Shown: positions 1 through 5,349, counted from the stretch's first letter. The stretch: DNA of 5,349 nucleotides from Acidobacteria bacterium CG_4_9_14_3_um_filter_49_7 (GCA_002789615.1 PFTO01000007.1:1222-6570), one strand, 5' to 3'. Translations and numbers: made by a program. The notes: generated from the sequence alone by a model not told the origin.

Positions 1-2418
1 GCATTTCTCCCCATGCTTTACACTGAAATTATCAAGCAAACCCGGCGCATCGTATCCGAAGGGGTAAACGATGTGCAGCGGATGCTCCGAATCCGCGCTC
101 GGCCCAAGATTGTCAGCGTGGAAACCTTTGAAGAAGCACAGTTCATTGTTCAGACTTTCAAGGACCGTCTGCTGGGTGTGATTTCCGACATTCGATATCC
201 CAAGGGAGGGAAGATGGCTAAGGATGCCGGATTGCAGCTGGTTGGCCTGATCCGGGAGGAAATTCCAGACCTTGGAATTGTGCTGCAATCTTCGGAACAG
301 CGGGTTGAGGTGGAAACTGAAAAACTGGGCATCCGTTTCATCAATAAAAACTCTCCTACTTTGCTGGAAGAGCTCCAGTCTTTCATGCTGGAGAACTTCG
401 GCTTTGGCGACTTTGTGTTTCGGATGCCGGATGGGCATGCGGTGGGTAAAGCCCGGACTCTCCGGGAGTTCGGTGCGTTGTTGAGAAGAGTTCCGGCTGA
501 ATCCCTGCTCTACCATACCAGCCGGAACCATGTTTCCATCTGGCTTCGGGCCAGAACCGAGTTTGATCTTGCAGAAAAACTTCGGCCCCGCATGGTTTCG
601 GAATTTGAGTCTATTGAAGTAATCCGTCAATACCTGATCGAATCCATAGAGTTATCTATTTCAAAGGAACGTTCCGGCGTGATATCTGATTTCAGTGCAA
701 GCGAGTTTCAGGAAGGGGATAACCTGTTTTCAAGAATTGGGACCGGTTCCATGGGAGGGAAGGCCAGGGGCATTGCATTCATGAACAATATGATGCAGAA
801 AAGTGGCATCCCGGAGCGGTATCCCGACGTTGACATTCGCATCCCGGCAACCTTTGTTCTCTGTACCGATGTCTACGCAGAATTCCTTCAACAGCGGAAT
901 CTGAGGGAACGTGCGTTTTCGGTGCATACGGATGAGGACGTGTTTCGAATGTTCCGGGAAAGCTACATTCCTTCCGCAGTGGAAAAAGATTTGCGCACGC
1001 TTCTCAGCAAGATTCGACAGCCCATTGCGGTACGCTCGTCCAGTCTGCTGGAAGACTCTCAGGCAATGCCGTTTTCCGGTGTTTACAAGACTTACATGCT
1101 TCCCAACAGTCATCCCAATCTGGAAGTGCGCTATCGTCAGCTGGTTATCGCCATCAAAATGGTGTATGCCTCGGTGTTTTCCATGGAGGCTCGCCGGTAT
1201 GTGTCCAATTCCAATTTCCGGGTGGAAGAAGAGCAGATGGCGATTCTGATTCAACGAATCAGTGGTCTTCGCCACGGAGATCTGTTTTACCCCACCGTTT
1301 CGGGAACAGCGCAGTCGTACAACTTTTACCCCCTGTCCCGCCTGAACCCCCATGATGGTGTCATGAGCCTGGTGACGGGAATCGGAAAGGCAATCGGGGA
1401 GGGGGATAATGTATTCAGAGTGTCTCCGGCAAACCCGGAAATCAACCCGCTTTTACGCAAGCCGCTGGAACTTCCTGCGAAGACACAACGCACGTTTTAT
1501 GCCCTGCATGTTGGAGCAGATAGTCCGGAGCTACCGATCAAAGAAACAGCCAATCTGGTCAAGGCCCCAATAAGCCGCAACGATGCCGATAGAGTTCTCC
1601 CCCTTGTTTCCAGTGCATTGAACCTTGAAAGCGGCACTCTGGATGATTCTCCTTTCGCTGAAGGTCCTCGAGTGGTGACCTTTTCCAGGCTTCTGAAAGG
1701 AAAATACTTTCCGTTTCCGGAGCTGATTCAGGAGATTCTTTCCCTTGGGGAACAGTCTGTCGGGACGCCGGTGGGGATCGAATTTGCTGTGAACCTTTAT
1801 CCCGATAGGAAACTGAAACCGGAATTCAGTTTCCTTCAGATCCGGCCTCTGGTGGCAGGGAATGAGTTCGGAGAAGTATCCACTGAAACCATCCCTCGCA
1901 GGAAAGTGTTCTGCAGATCCAGCCAGACAATGGGCAACGGTGTGGAAGATAGAATACGGGACCTGATTTATGTTGTGCCGAGTCTTTTTGATACCGGCCG
2001 AACTGCGGAAATTGCGACCGAAATCAGCGAATTCAACCGCTCACTGGAAGCGGAAAATCAAAACTACATTCTCATCGGGTTTGGACGATGGGGCAGCTCT
2101 GACCCTCTTCAGGGGATTCCGGTGGACTGGACAGCCATTTCACAGGCCCGGATCCTGGTGGAAGCAACCTCGAAGAATTTTCAGGCGGATGCCTCCCGGG
2201 GGAACCATTTTTTTCAACATATGCTGTCCCAGAAGCTCGGTTACTTCTATGTGGGGAGTGAGGGAGATGACTTTGTGGGATGGGACTGGCTTCAGAAGCA
2301 GGAGGCAGTCCGGGAGGGTGTTTTCCTTCGCCACCTGCGGTTTCAGAAGCCGATTGTGTCTAAGATTGATGGACGGGCTTCAAAAGGCGTATTGCAGAAA
2401 CCAAAGGGAAAGAATTAG
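1..2418 (+). CDS. Receiver domain-PEP/pyruvate-binding (PPDK N-terminal type ATP-grasp) protein, 5' partial
   Basis: This is a large, probably cytoplasmic protein of unknown physiological role. The frame is open to the window's left edge. The first ATG (13) has no visible Shine-Dalgarno and falls inside the first helix of a receiver fold, so the true start lies upstream. Residues are counted from that Met. Residues 1-125 are a receiver domain lacking its first strand, with phosphoacceptor-type D59, S93 and K112. Residues 130-235 are a linker with a conserved-looking HTSRNHVSIWLRAR block. Residues 240-615 form a PPDK/PEP-synthase-type ATP-binding domain: GSMGGKARG (K250), VRSSSLLED (R341), FSG (354-356), IEF (E590) and LQIRP (Q609, R611). 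Residues 685-790 carry GFGRWGSSDP and GIPVDW. The length mimics PEP synthase, but no phosphohistidine (TSGGxTxHAA-like) or TIM-barrel domain is present, so it should not be named ppsA or ppdK. The receiver and ATP-grasp calls are strong; the function is open. Confidence 0.9.
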   Translation, partial: AFLPMLYTEIIKQTRRIVSEGVNDVQRMLRIRARPKIVSVETFEEAQFIVQTFKDRLLGVISDIRYPKGGKMAKDAGLQLVGLIREEIPDLGIVLQSSEQRVEVETEKLGIRFINKNSPTLLEELQSFMLENFGFGDFVFRMPDGHAVGKARTLREFGALLRRVPAESLLYHTSRNHVSIWLRARTEFDLAEKLRPRMVSEFESIEVIRQYLIESIELSISKERSGVISDFSASEFQEGDNLFSRIGTGSMGGKARGIAFMNNMMQKSGIPERYPDVDIRIPATFVLCTDVYAEFLQQRNLRERAFSVHTDEDVFRMFRESYIPSAVEKDLRTLLSKIRQPIAVRSSSLLEDSQAMPFSGVYKTYMLPNSHPNLEVRYRQLVIAIKMVYASVFSMEARRYVSNSNFRVEEEQMAILIQRISGLRHGDLFYPTVSGTAQSYNFYPLSRLNPHDGVMSLVTGIGKAIGEGDNVFRVSPANPEINPLLRKPLELPAKTQRTFYALHVGADSPELPIKETANLVKAPISRNDADRVLPLVSSALNLESGTLDDSPFAEGPRVVTFSRLLKGKYFPFPELIQEILSLGEQSVGTPVGIEFAVNLYPDRKLKPEFSFLQIRPLVAGNEFGEVSTETIPRRKVFCRSSQTMGNGVEDRIRDLIYVVPSLFDTGRTAEIATEISEFNRSLEAENQNYILIGFGRWGSSDPLQGIPVDWTAISQARILVEATSKNFQADASRGNHFFQHMLSQKLGYFYVGSEGDDFVGWDWLQKQEAVREGVFLRHLRFQKPIVSKIDGRASKGVLQKPKGKN

Positions 2419-2428
2419 AAAACAGGAC

Positions 2429-2455
2429 AAAAAAAGCCGGGATAACCCGGCTTTT
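2429..2455. terminator. Bidirectional Rho-independent terminator between convergent genes
   Basis: A perfect 6-bp GC stem, GCCGGG (2436-2441) with CCCGGC (2446-2451), closes an ATAA loop. It is flanked by seven A residues (2429-2435) and four T residues (2452-2455). Read on the minus strand, the hairpin is followed by seven U, a strong terminator for the RRM gene. Read on the plus strand it is followed by four U and then an AU-rich run, somewhat weaker, for the receiver/PEP-binding gene that stops 10 nt before the A tract. The A and T tracts can extend the stem by about 4 bp. One hairpin therefore serves both genes. Confidence 0.85.
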
Positions 2456-2474
2456 CATTTATTTGTTCTCGTTG

Positions 2475-2750
2475 TCAGTACCGGGCCCGATTACGATTGT
2501 CTTCCTTGGGTTTGGAGACATTCACGCGAAGGGCACGGCCTTTGAAATCGGCGCCATTTAAGGCTGCGATCGCGGCTTCTGCTGCTTCGTCGGTTTCCAT
2601 ATCCACGAAGCCGAAGCCACGGGAGAGACCGGTTACGCGGTCGGTAATGATACGAACGGACTCAACAGGTCCGTGCTCTGCGAACAGATTCCGAAGTTCA
2701 TCTTCGGAGGCGTTGTAGGGAAGGTTCCCCACGTAGAGACTCTGAGACAT
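2475..2750 (-). CDS. Single-RRM RNA-binding protein
   Basis: This is a 91-residue protein consisting almost entirely of one RNA recognition motif. RNP2 is LYVGNL (residues 5-10) and RNP1 is RGFGFVDM (44-51). The RNA-stacking aromatics Y6, F46 and F48 are all present, as is the NLPY...LxxLF spacing typical of the fold. A short basic tail (residues 80-91, ending NRARY) follows, with no glycine-rich extension. The family binds single-stranded RNA; in cyanobacteria, related small proteins are often cold-regulated, but targets here are unknown. The ATG at 2750 is preferred because GAGGAG lies 7 nt upstream. A longer in-frame reading from a TTG at 2765 would put that Shine-Dalgarno inside the coding sequence. 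The gene converges on the receiver/PEP-binding gene and shares its terminator. Confidence 0.93.
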   Translation of the reverse strand: MSQSLYVGNLPYNASEDELRNLFAEHGPVESVRIITDRVTGLSRGFGFVDMETDEAAEAAIAALNGADFKGRALRVNVSKPKEDNRNRARY

Positions 2751-2757
2751 TCGAATA

Positions 2758-2763
2758 CTCCTC
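2758..2763 (-). promoter_or_regulatory. Ribosome binding site deciding the RRM gene start
   Basis: GAGGAG on the minus strand lies 7 nt before the ATG at 2750. It overlaps the codons just after a possible TTG start at 2765, which has no such site. This favours the 91-residue protein over a 96-residue one. Confidence 0.85.
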
Positions 2764-2826
2764 AAAACGTGATTCTAAACGAAGGTTCAAGCCTGAACAA
2801 GACAGGCGTAAACAACCGTCAAAATA

Positions 2827-2855
2827 AAATTAGCATGAAGTCAACGGATGTGCAA
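2827..2855 (-). promoter_or_regulatory. Candidate promoter of the RRM gene
   Basis: On the minus strand, TTGCAC (2855-2850) is followed after 17 nt by TAATTT (2832-2827), preceded by TG one base earlier (TGCTAATTT, an extended -10 form). Both hexamers match the sigma70 consensus at only three positions, so the call rests mainly on spacing, the TG element and the AT-rich surroundings. It would give a leader of about 70 nt that includes two competing small hairpins. A nearby TTGACT and TTGACG on the same strand could serve other start sites. Confidence 0.3.
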
Positions 2856-2890
2856 GAAAAAGTACGAATGTACGGAGGGCCGGTGGGGAC

Positions 2891-2937
2891 TTGTGGATAG
2901 TTGGGAGAAGAAGTGAGGGATAATGAGTTGGGATGGG
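2891..2937 (+). other. C-free, G-rich stretch with repeated G tracts
   Basis: These 47 bases contain 22 G and no C. GGG tracts lie at 2903-2905, 2917-2919, 2930-2932 and 2935-2937, and GGG at 2877-2879 and GGGG at 2885-2888 lie just before. The gaps between tracts are mostly 5 to 14 nt, longer than in canonical G-quadruplexes, so a folded structure is only possible. The run could also be a simple compositional patch. Confidence 0.5.
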
Positions 2938-3000
2938 CAATTATTTGATTTTTCTGTGATTTATCATCCAACACCCGACATTTAATATCCGATGCAACGC

Positions 3001-3031
3001 GCCGTCGGGATCCGGAAATGCCGTCTCCGGA
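3001..3031. repeat. Short direct repeat with palindromic cores upstream of the M16 promoter
   Basis: GCCGTC followed by the palindrome TCCGGA occurs twice: 3001-3006 with 3011-3016, and 3020-3025 with 3026-3031. The first copy has four extra bases (GGGA) between the halves. The two TCCGGA units can also pair as a 6-bp stem with a 9-nt loop. The element ends 42 bp before the candidate -10 box of the peptidase gene, a position where a regulator could bind. It may be chance. Confidence 0.4.
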
Positions 3032-3070
3032 CTGGAAGGACTACTATTTTATTCTCCTGACGATGATTGC

Positions 3071-3079
3071 TGATACAAT
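3071..3079 (+). promoter_or_regulatory. Candidate extended -10 promoter of the M16-dut-cysteine desulfurase operon
   Basis: TGATACAAT is a TGn extended -10 element followed by TACAAT, which matches TATAAT at five of six positions. There is no good -35 box at the expected distance, as is common for extended -10 promoters. Transcription would start near 3086 and leave a leader of about 44 nt before the ATG at 3130. It lies inside the longer reading of the peptidase gene that begins at 3067, which argues against that longer reading. Confidence 0.45.
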
Positions 3080-3112
3080 GGAGCGGCCTTGCCAGGATCA
3101 GCGAGGTGGAAA

Positions 3113-3128
3113 AAGGAGCAAAGGAAGG
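3113..3128 (+). promoter_or_regulatory. Tandem Shine-Dalgarno-like purines before the M16 peptidase start
   Basis: AAGGAG (3113-3118) lies 11 nt and AAGGAAGG (3121-3128) lies 1 nt before the ATG at 3130, so neither alone has ideal spacing. The core AAGGA at 3121-3125 leaves 4 nt. Together they support initiation at 3130 rather than at the TTG at 3067, which has no clear site. Confidence 0.6.
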
Positions 3129-3129
3129 C

Positions 3130-4368
3130 ATGACAATACAGAATATATGCGGGATTCCCGTAATCATCAGTGAAATTCCCTATACGAGGGCTGCAACGGT
3201 GAGTATCTGGATCAACCGCGGAGCGCGGGACGAAATTTTTCCCGAGGAACACGGGTTGACCCATTTTCTGGAACATATGGTATTTAAGGGCAGTAAAACC
3301 AGGACTGCGACAGACATTTCCCGGGAAATTGAACGGGTGGGCGGCGATCTGGATGCATTCACTTCCAGAGACCATCTATGTTTCATTGCCCGCGTCCCGG
3401 CTGAAAAACTGGAATTGGGGGTTGAGTTGTTAACGGATATGCTGACCCGGCCGTCTTTTCGTCCCGAGGATGTGAAGCTGGAGAAATCCGTAGTCCAGGA
3501 GGAAATCCGGATGATGCGCGACGACCCGGACGATTCCGGTGATGAGTTGTTTATGAGCTGCATTTATCCGAAAGAAGCACTGGGCCGGTCCATCCTGGGT
3601 ACTGAAAGTACCGTGGATAATTTTACACCGATCATGCTGCGGGAAATGCTGGGGCACTGCATTGGCCAAAAGGAGCTCGTGGTAAGTGTGGCCGGACGGG
3701 TGGATGAGAAAGCGGTACTCGACCTTGTAGAACCGCTGACAGTTTCCGCTACCAATGAAAGCGTCTCTCCCCGAAATGACGGGACTCAGCCGTTTTTCCC
3801 AGGCAGCAAAAAAGTAGAAAGAGAGGGCATGACTGCCACCAACCTGTACATGGCCTGGCCGCTTCCGATACTGGAATTGCGCGTGCAACAGGTGATTTCT
3901 ATTTTGAATAATGTCTATGGCGGCGGGATGAGCTCCAGGTTGTTCCAAAAAGTGCGGGAAGATAGCGGTCTGGCTTATATGGTCTTTTCCAGTCCCACTT
4001 TTTTCAGAAACGAAGGTCATCTTTACGTATCTGCCACAACTGCACCGGAAAATGCCAGAAAGGTGCTGAAAATAATGATGGATGAAGGTGCTGGATTGAG
4101 AGACACGTTGACAGCAGATGAAGTGGAAGATGCCCGCAACCAGTTGATCGGGCGGTTGGAACTGTCACTGGAGACATCCACCAGCCAGGCAATGTGGGGC
4201 GGTCACAATATGCTCCGTTACAACCGCCTGATTACCCTTCGTGAGGTGCTGGACATTGTACGGGATATTTCCTACCATGAAGTTCAGGAACTGTCGGCGG
4301 AGATTTTTGCAGAAGAAAAGCTGACAACGCTTATGTATGGAAACCTCAACGGGATTTCCGACAGGTAA
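3130..4368 (+). CDS. M16 family zinc metallopeptidase (pitrilysin/processing-peptidase type)
   Basis: This is a 412-residue zinc endopeptidase of the single-chain bacterial M16B kind. Such proteins resemble the mitochondrial processing peptidase beta subunit and usually act as dimers on peptides or unfolded proteins. The inverted zinc motif HFLEH is at residues 45-49 (H45, catalytic E48, H49). The distal glutamates in EKSVVQEE are E118 and E125; E125 lies 76 residues after H49, as expected for the third zinc ligand. The C-terminal M16 half contains GGGMSSRLFQKVRE and GLAYMVFSS (roughly 280-310), the substrate-gripping Arg/Tyr region. There is no signal peptide, so it is probably cytoplasmic. 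A start at TTG 3067 would add 21 residues but lacks a ribosome site and spans a likely promoter. dut follows after 23 nt. The family call is very secure; the substrate is unknown. Confidence 0.95.
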   Translation: MTIQNICGIPVIISEIPYTRAATVSIWINRGARDEIFPEEHGLTHFLEHMVFKGSKTRTATDISREIERVGGDLDAFTSRDHLCFIARVPAEKLELGVELLTDMLTRPSFRPEDVKLEKSVVQEEIRMMRDDPDDSGDELFMSCIYPKEALGRSILGTESTVDNFTPIMLREMLGHCIGQKELVVSVAGRVDEKAVLDLVEPLTVSATNESVSPRNDGTQPFFPGSKKVEREGMTATNLYMAWPLPILELRVQQVISILNNVYGGGMSSRLFQKVREDSGLAYMVFSSPTFFRNEGHLYVSATTAPENARKVLKIMMDEGAGLRDTLTADEVEDARNQLIGRLELSLETSTSQAMWGGHNMLRYNRLITLREVLDIVRDISYHEVQELSAEIFAEEKLTTLMYGNLNGISDR

Positions 4369-4391
4369 GTGCAAACAGGGAGTGAAATTAT

Positions 4392-4841
4392 ATGAAATCT
4401 ATTGAAATCCGGGTAAAGCGATTGAAACACGGGCATGATTTGCCACTGCCGGACTATGCGACTGCCGGTTCCTCGGGAATGGATCTGCTGGCGGCTGTGG
4501 ATGAAGCAATGGAACTTCCCCCCGGGAAGGTCGAGGCTATTCCCACCGGCCTGGTTTTTGAAATACCGATGGGAATGGAAATCCAGGTGAGGCCTCGAAG
4601 CGGGCTGGCTTTGAAAAACAGTGTCACCTGTCTCAATACACCTGGCACAATTGATGCCGACTACCGGGGAGAGGTTAAAGTCATTCTTGCCAACCTGGGG
4701 CGCACTCCCTTCAGGATTGAGCGGGGAATGCGCATTGCCCAGGCCGTGTTGGCTCCGGTTCTCCGCGCTGAGCTGATTACAGTGGAAGATCTCACAGACA
4801 CAGACCGGAGTGATGGCGGATTTGGGAGCACAGGCATATGA
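4392..4841 (+). CDS. dut: Deoxyuridine 5'-triphosphate nucleotidohydrolase (dUTPase)
   Basis: This gene encodes a 149-residue trimeric dUTPase. It splits dUTP into dUMP and pyrophosphate, which keeps uracil out of DNA and supplies dUMP for thymidylate synthesis. All five family motifs are in order: AGSSGMDLLA (25-34), RPRSGLA (67-73), GTIDADYRGEV (85-95, with the water-activating D88 and the sugar-contacting Y91), RGMRIAQAVLAPV (111-123) and RSDGGFGSTG (139-148, with the uracil-stacking F144). The length is typical, so the gene looks complete and active. AGGGAG (4377-4382) lies 9 nt before the ATG. It follows the M16 peptidase gene by 23 nt, and its stop overlaps the start of the next gene, so the three are probably one operon. 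Confidence 0.98.
   Translation: MKSIEIRVKRLKHGHDLPLPDYATAGSSGMDLLAAVDEAMELPPGKVEAIPTGLVFEIPMGMEIQVRPRSGLALKNSVTCLNTPGTIDADYRGEVKVILANLGRTPFRIERGMRIAQAVLAPVLRAELITVEDLTDTDRSDGGFGSTGI
4824..4828 (+). promoter_or_regulatory. Ribosome binding site of the cysteine desulfurase gene, inside dut motif 5
   Basis: GGGAG lies 9 nt before the ATG at 4838. It is made from dut codons for the F-G-S part of dUTPase motif 5, so coding and initiation signals share the same bases. This supports the ATGA-overlap start. Confidence 0.7.
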
Positions 4842-5349
4842 ATTCTGTTGAAAACATTGTCGGACTGAATATGGACTTTACGGCTACGACACCGCTTGCA
4901 CCGGGAGTCATAGAGGAAATGGTCCGTATTCTGGCAATGGTTCCTGGAAACCCTTCTTCACCGCACGAGCTGGGATTGCAGGCTACCAGAGTTGTTGAGG
5001 ATGCAAGGGAGACGATTCTAAAGGAATTCGGTCTGACAGATACCCATCGTCTAATTTTTACATCCGGCGGTTCCGAAGGGAACAGCACAGTGCTGCACGC
5101 ATTAACTTCTTCCTCAGATGGCACCAATATTGTGACAACACCGTTTGAACACAATTCCATTCGTGTTTTTTTCCCGCTGCTGGAGCGGGCAGGTGTCGAG
5201 GTTAGAGAGGTTCAGCCGGACCATTCTGGCAGCATTGAGCCTGAGAAGTTGCTGAAATCAGTTGACAGGAACACACGACTTGTTTCCATTATGGCAGTCA
5301 ATAACGAGACAGGATTCATTTTTGATATTCCGGGTATCGCAAAGACAGT
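4838..5349 (+). CDS. Cysteine desulfurase-like PLP enzyme (NifS/IscS, class V aminotransferase fold), 3' partial
   Basis: The first 170 residues of a PLP enzyme are present; the rest lies beyond the window. Family members take sulfur from cysteine, giving alanine and an enzyme persulfide used for Fe-S clusters, tRNA thiolation or cofactors. Visible signatures are MDFTATTPL (12-20), GNPSSPHELG (37-46), the PLP-phosphate loop TSGGSEGN (75-82), FEH (103-105, with H105 stacking on PLP) and VSIMAVNNETG (149-159, with N155). The PLP-lysine and catalytic cysteine lie downstream, so group I or II, and desulfurase versus selenocysteine lyase, cannot be settled. S79 replaces the usual Thr and G81 the usual Ala/Ser in the phosphate loop; the first change is conservative. 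The start overlaps the dut stop as ATGA, suggesting translational coupling. Confidence 0.92.
   Translation, partial: MNSVENIVGLNMDFTATTPLAPGVIEEMVRILAMVPGNPSSPHELGLQATRVVEDARETILKEFGLTDTHRLIFTSGGSEGNSTVLHALTSSSDGTNIVTTPFEHNSIRVFFPLLERAGVEVREVQPDHSGSIEPEKLLKSVDRNTRLVSIMAVNNETGFIFDIPGIAKT

Larger units (their letters stand above)
2751..3129. other. Divergent intergenic region without a convincing gene
   Basis: This 379-bp stretch separates the RRM gene (-) from the M16 peptidase gene (+). I see no protein gene in it: the short frames lack ribosome binding sites and family motifs. From left to right it holds two overlapping small dyads (2785-2807) in the RRM leader and a candidate RRM promoter (2827-2855). 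Next come a G-rich run with no C (2891-2937), an imperfect nested dyad (2918-2990), a repeated GCCGTC/TCCGGA element (3001-3031) and an extended -10 promoter (3071-3079). It most likely serves as a two-way control region. Confidence 0.7.

Noticed and set aside
730..1353. 207-residue minus-strand open frame
   Set aside because: It lies wholly antisense to the ATP-grasp gene, has no recognisable motifs, and has the odd His-rich composition typical of a shadow frame. The plus-strand frame has clear PPDK motifs across the same bases.
13..2418. Naming the first gene PEP synthase (ppsA) or PPDK (ppdK)
   Set aside because: Only the ATP-binding domain is shared. The phosphohistidine and PEP-barrel domains are absent, and a receiver domain is present instead.
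1970..2545. 191-residue plus-strand frame crossing the end of the first gene and the terminator
   Set aside because: It is a shifted frame of the first gene, runs through a strong hairpin terminator and into antisense RRM sequence, and shows no family motif.
2835..2900. Possible 21-codon plus-strand small gene starting MKSTDVQEK
   Set aside because: There is no ribosome site before the ATG, the end falls in the G-rich patch, and the peptide has no recognisable features.
3430..4020. 196-residue minus-strand open frame
   Set aside because: It is antisense to the M16 gene, whose zinc motif and C-terminal motif are intact. The minus frame shows nothing recognisable.
4792..5160. 122-residue minus-strand open frame over the dut/desulfurase junction
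   Set aside because: It is antisense to two genes with strong family motifs and has low-complexity, motif-free content.
1..5349. CRISPR array, insertion sequence, tRNA, rRNA or known riboswitch
   Set aside because: I saw no regularly spaced repeats, transposase motifs, terminal inverted repeats, cloverleaf-like segments or rRNA-like sequence in the window.

Overview
The window reads as a piece of a bacterial chromosome of moderate GC content (roughly half GC by eye). It holds five protein genes, two of them cut by the window edges. I see no mobile element, CRISPR array, tRNA or rRNA. The gene set suggests a Gram-negative, non-proteobacterial lineage: a receiver-linked PEP/pyruvate-binding protein, a compact bacterial RRM protein, and an M16 peptidase next to dut. 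From memory, such receiver/PEP-binding proteins occur in Bacteroidetes/FCB-type bacteria, and spirochaetes are also possible. This placement is a low-confidence inference.

Layout. (1) Positions 1-2418 (+) encode most of a large protein. It has a response-regulator receiver domain (its start lies off the window), a pyruvate-phosphate-dikinase-type ATP-grasp domain, and a conserved C-terminal block of unknown function. It lacks the phosphohistidine and PEP-binding barrel domains of a true PEP synthase or PPDK. (2) Positions 2429-2455 hold a hairpin with A and T tracts that can terminate transcription in both directions. It sits between two convergent genes. (3) Positions 2475-2750 (-) encode a 91-residue single-RRM RNA-binding protein. 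(4) Positions 2751-3129 are a 379-bp intergenic region between divergent genes. It holds a 47-nt C-free, G-rich stretch, several dyads, a short direct repeat and candidate promoters on both strands. (5) Positions 3130-5349 (+) look like an operon: an M16 zinc peptidase, then dut (dUTPase) after 23 nt, then a NifS/IscS-type cysteine desulfurase that overlaps dut by 4 nt (ATGA) and runs off the window.

How the genes work together. The last three genes are probably co-transcribed housekeeping functions: protein turnover, dUTP removal and sulfur mobilisation. They share no obvious pathway. The least understood item is the receiver/ATP-grasp protein. Its nucleotide-binding residues are kept, but the parts that would carry out PEP synthesis are absent, so it looks like a regulated phosphotransferase or sensor with an unknown acceptor.
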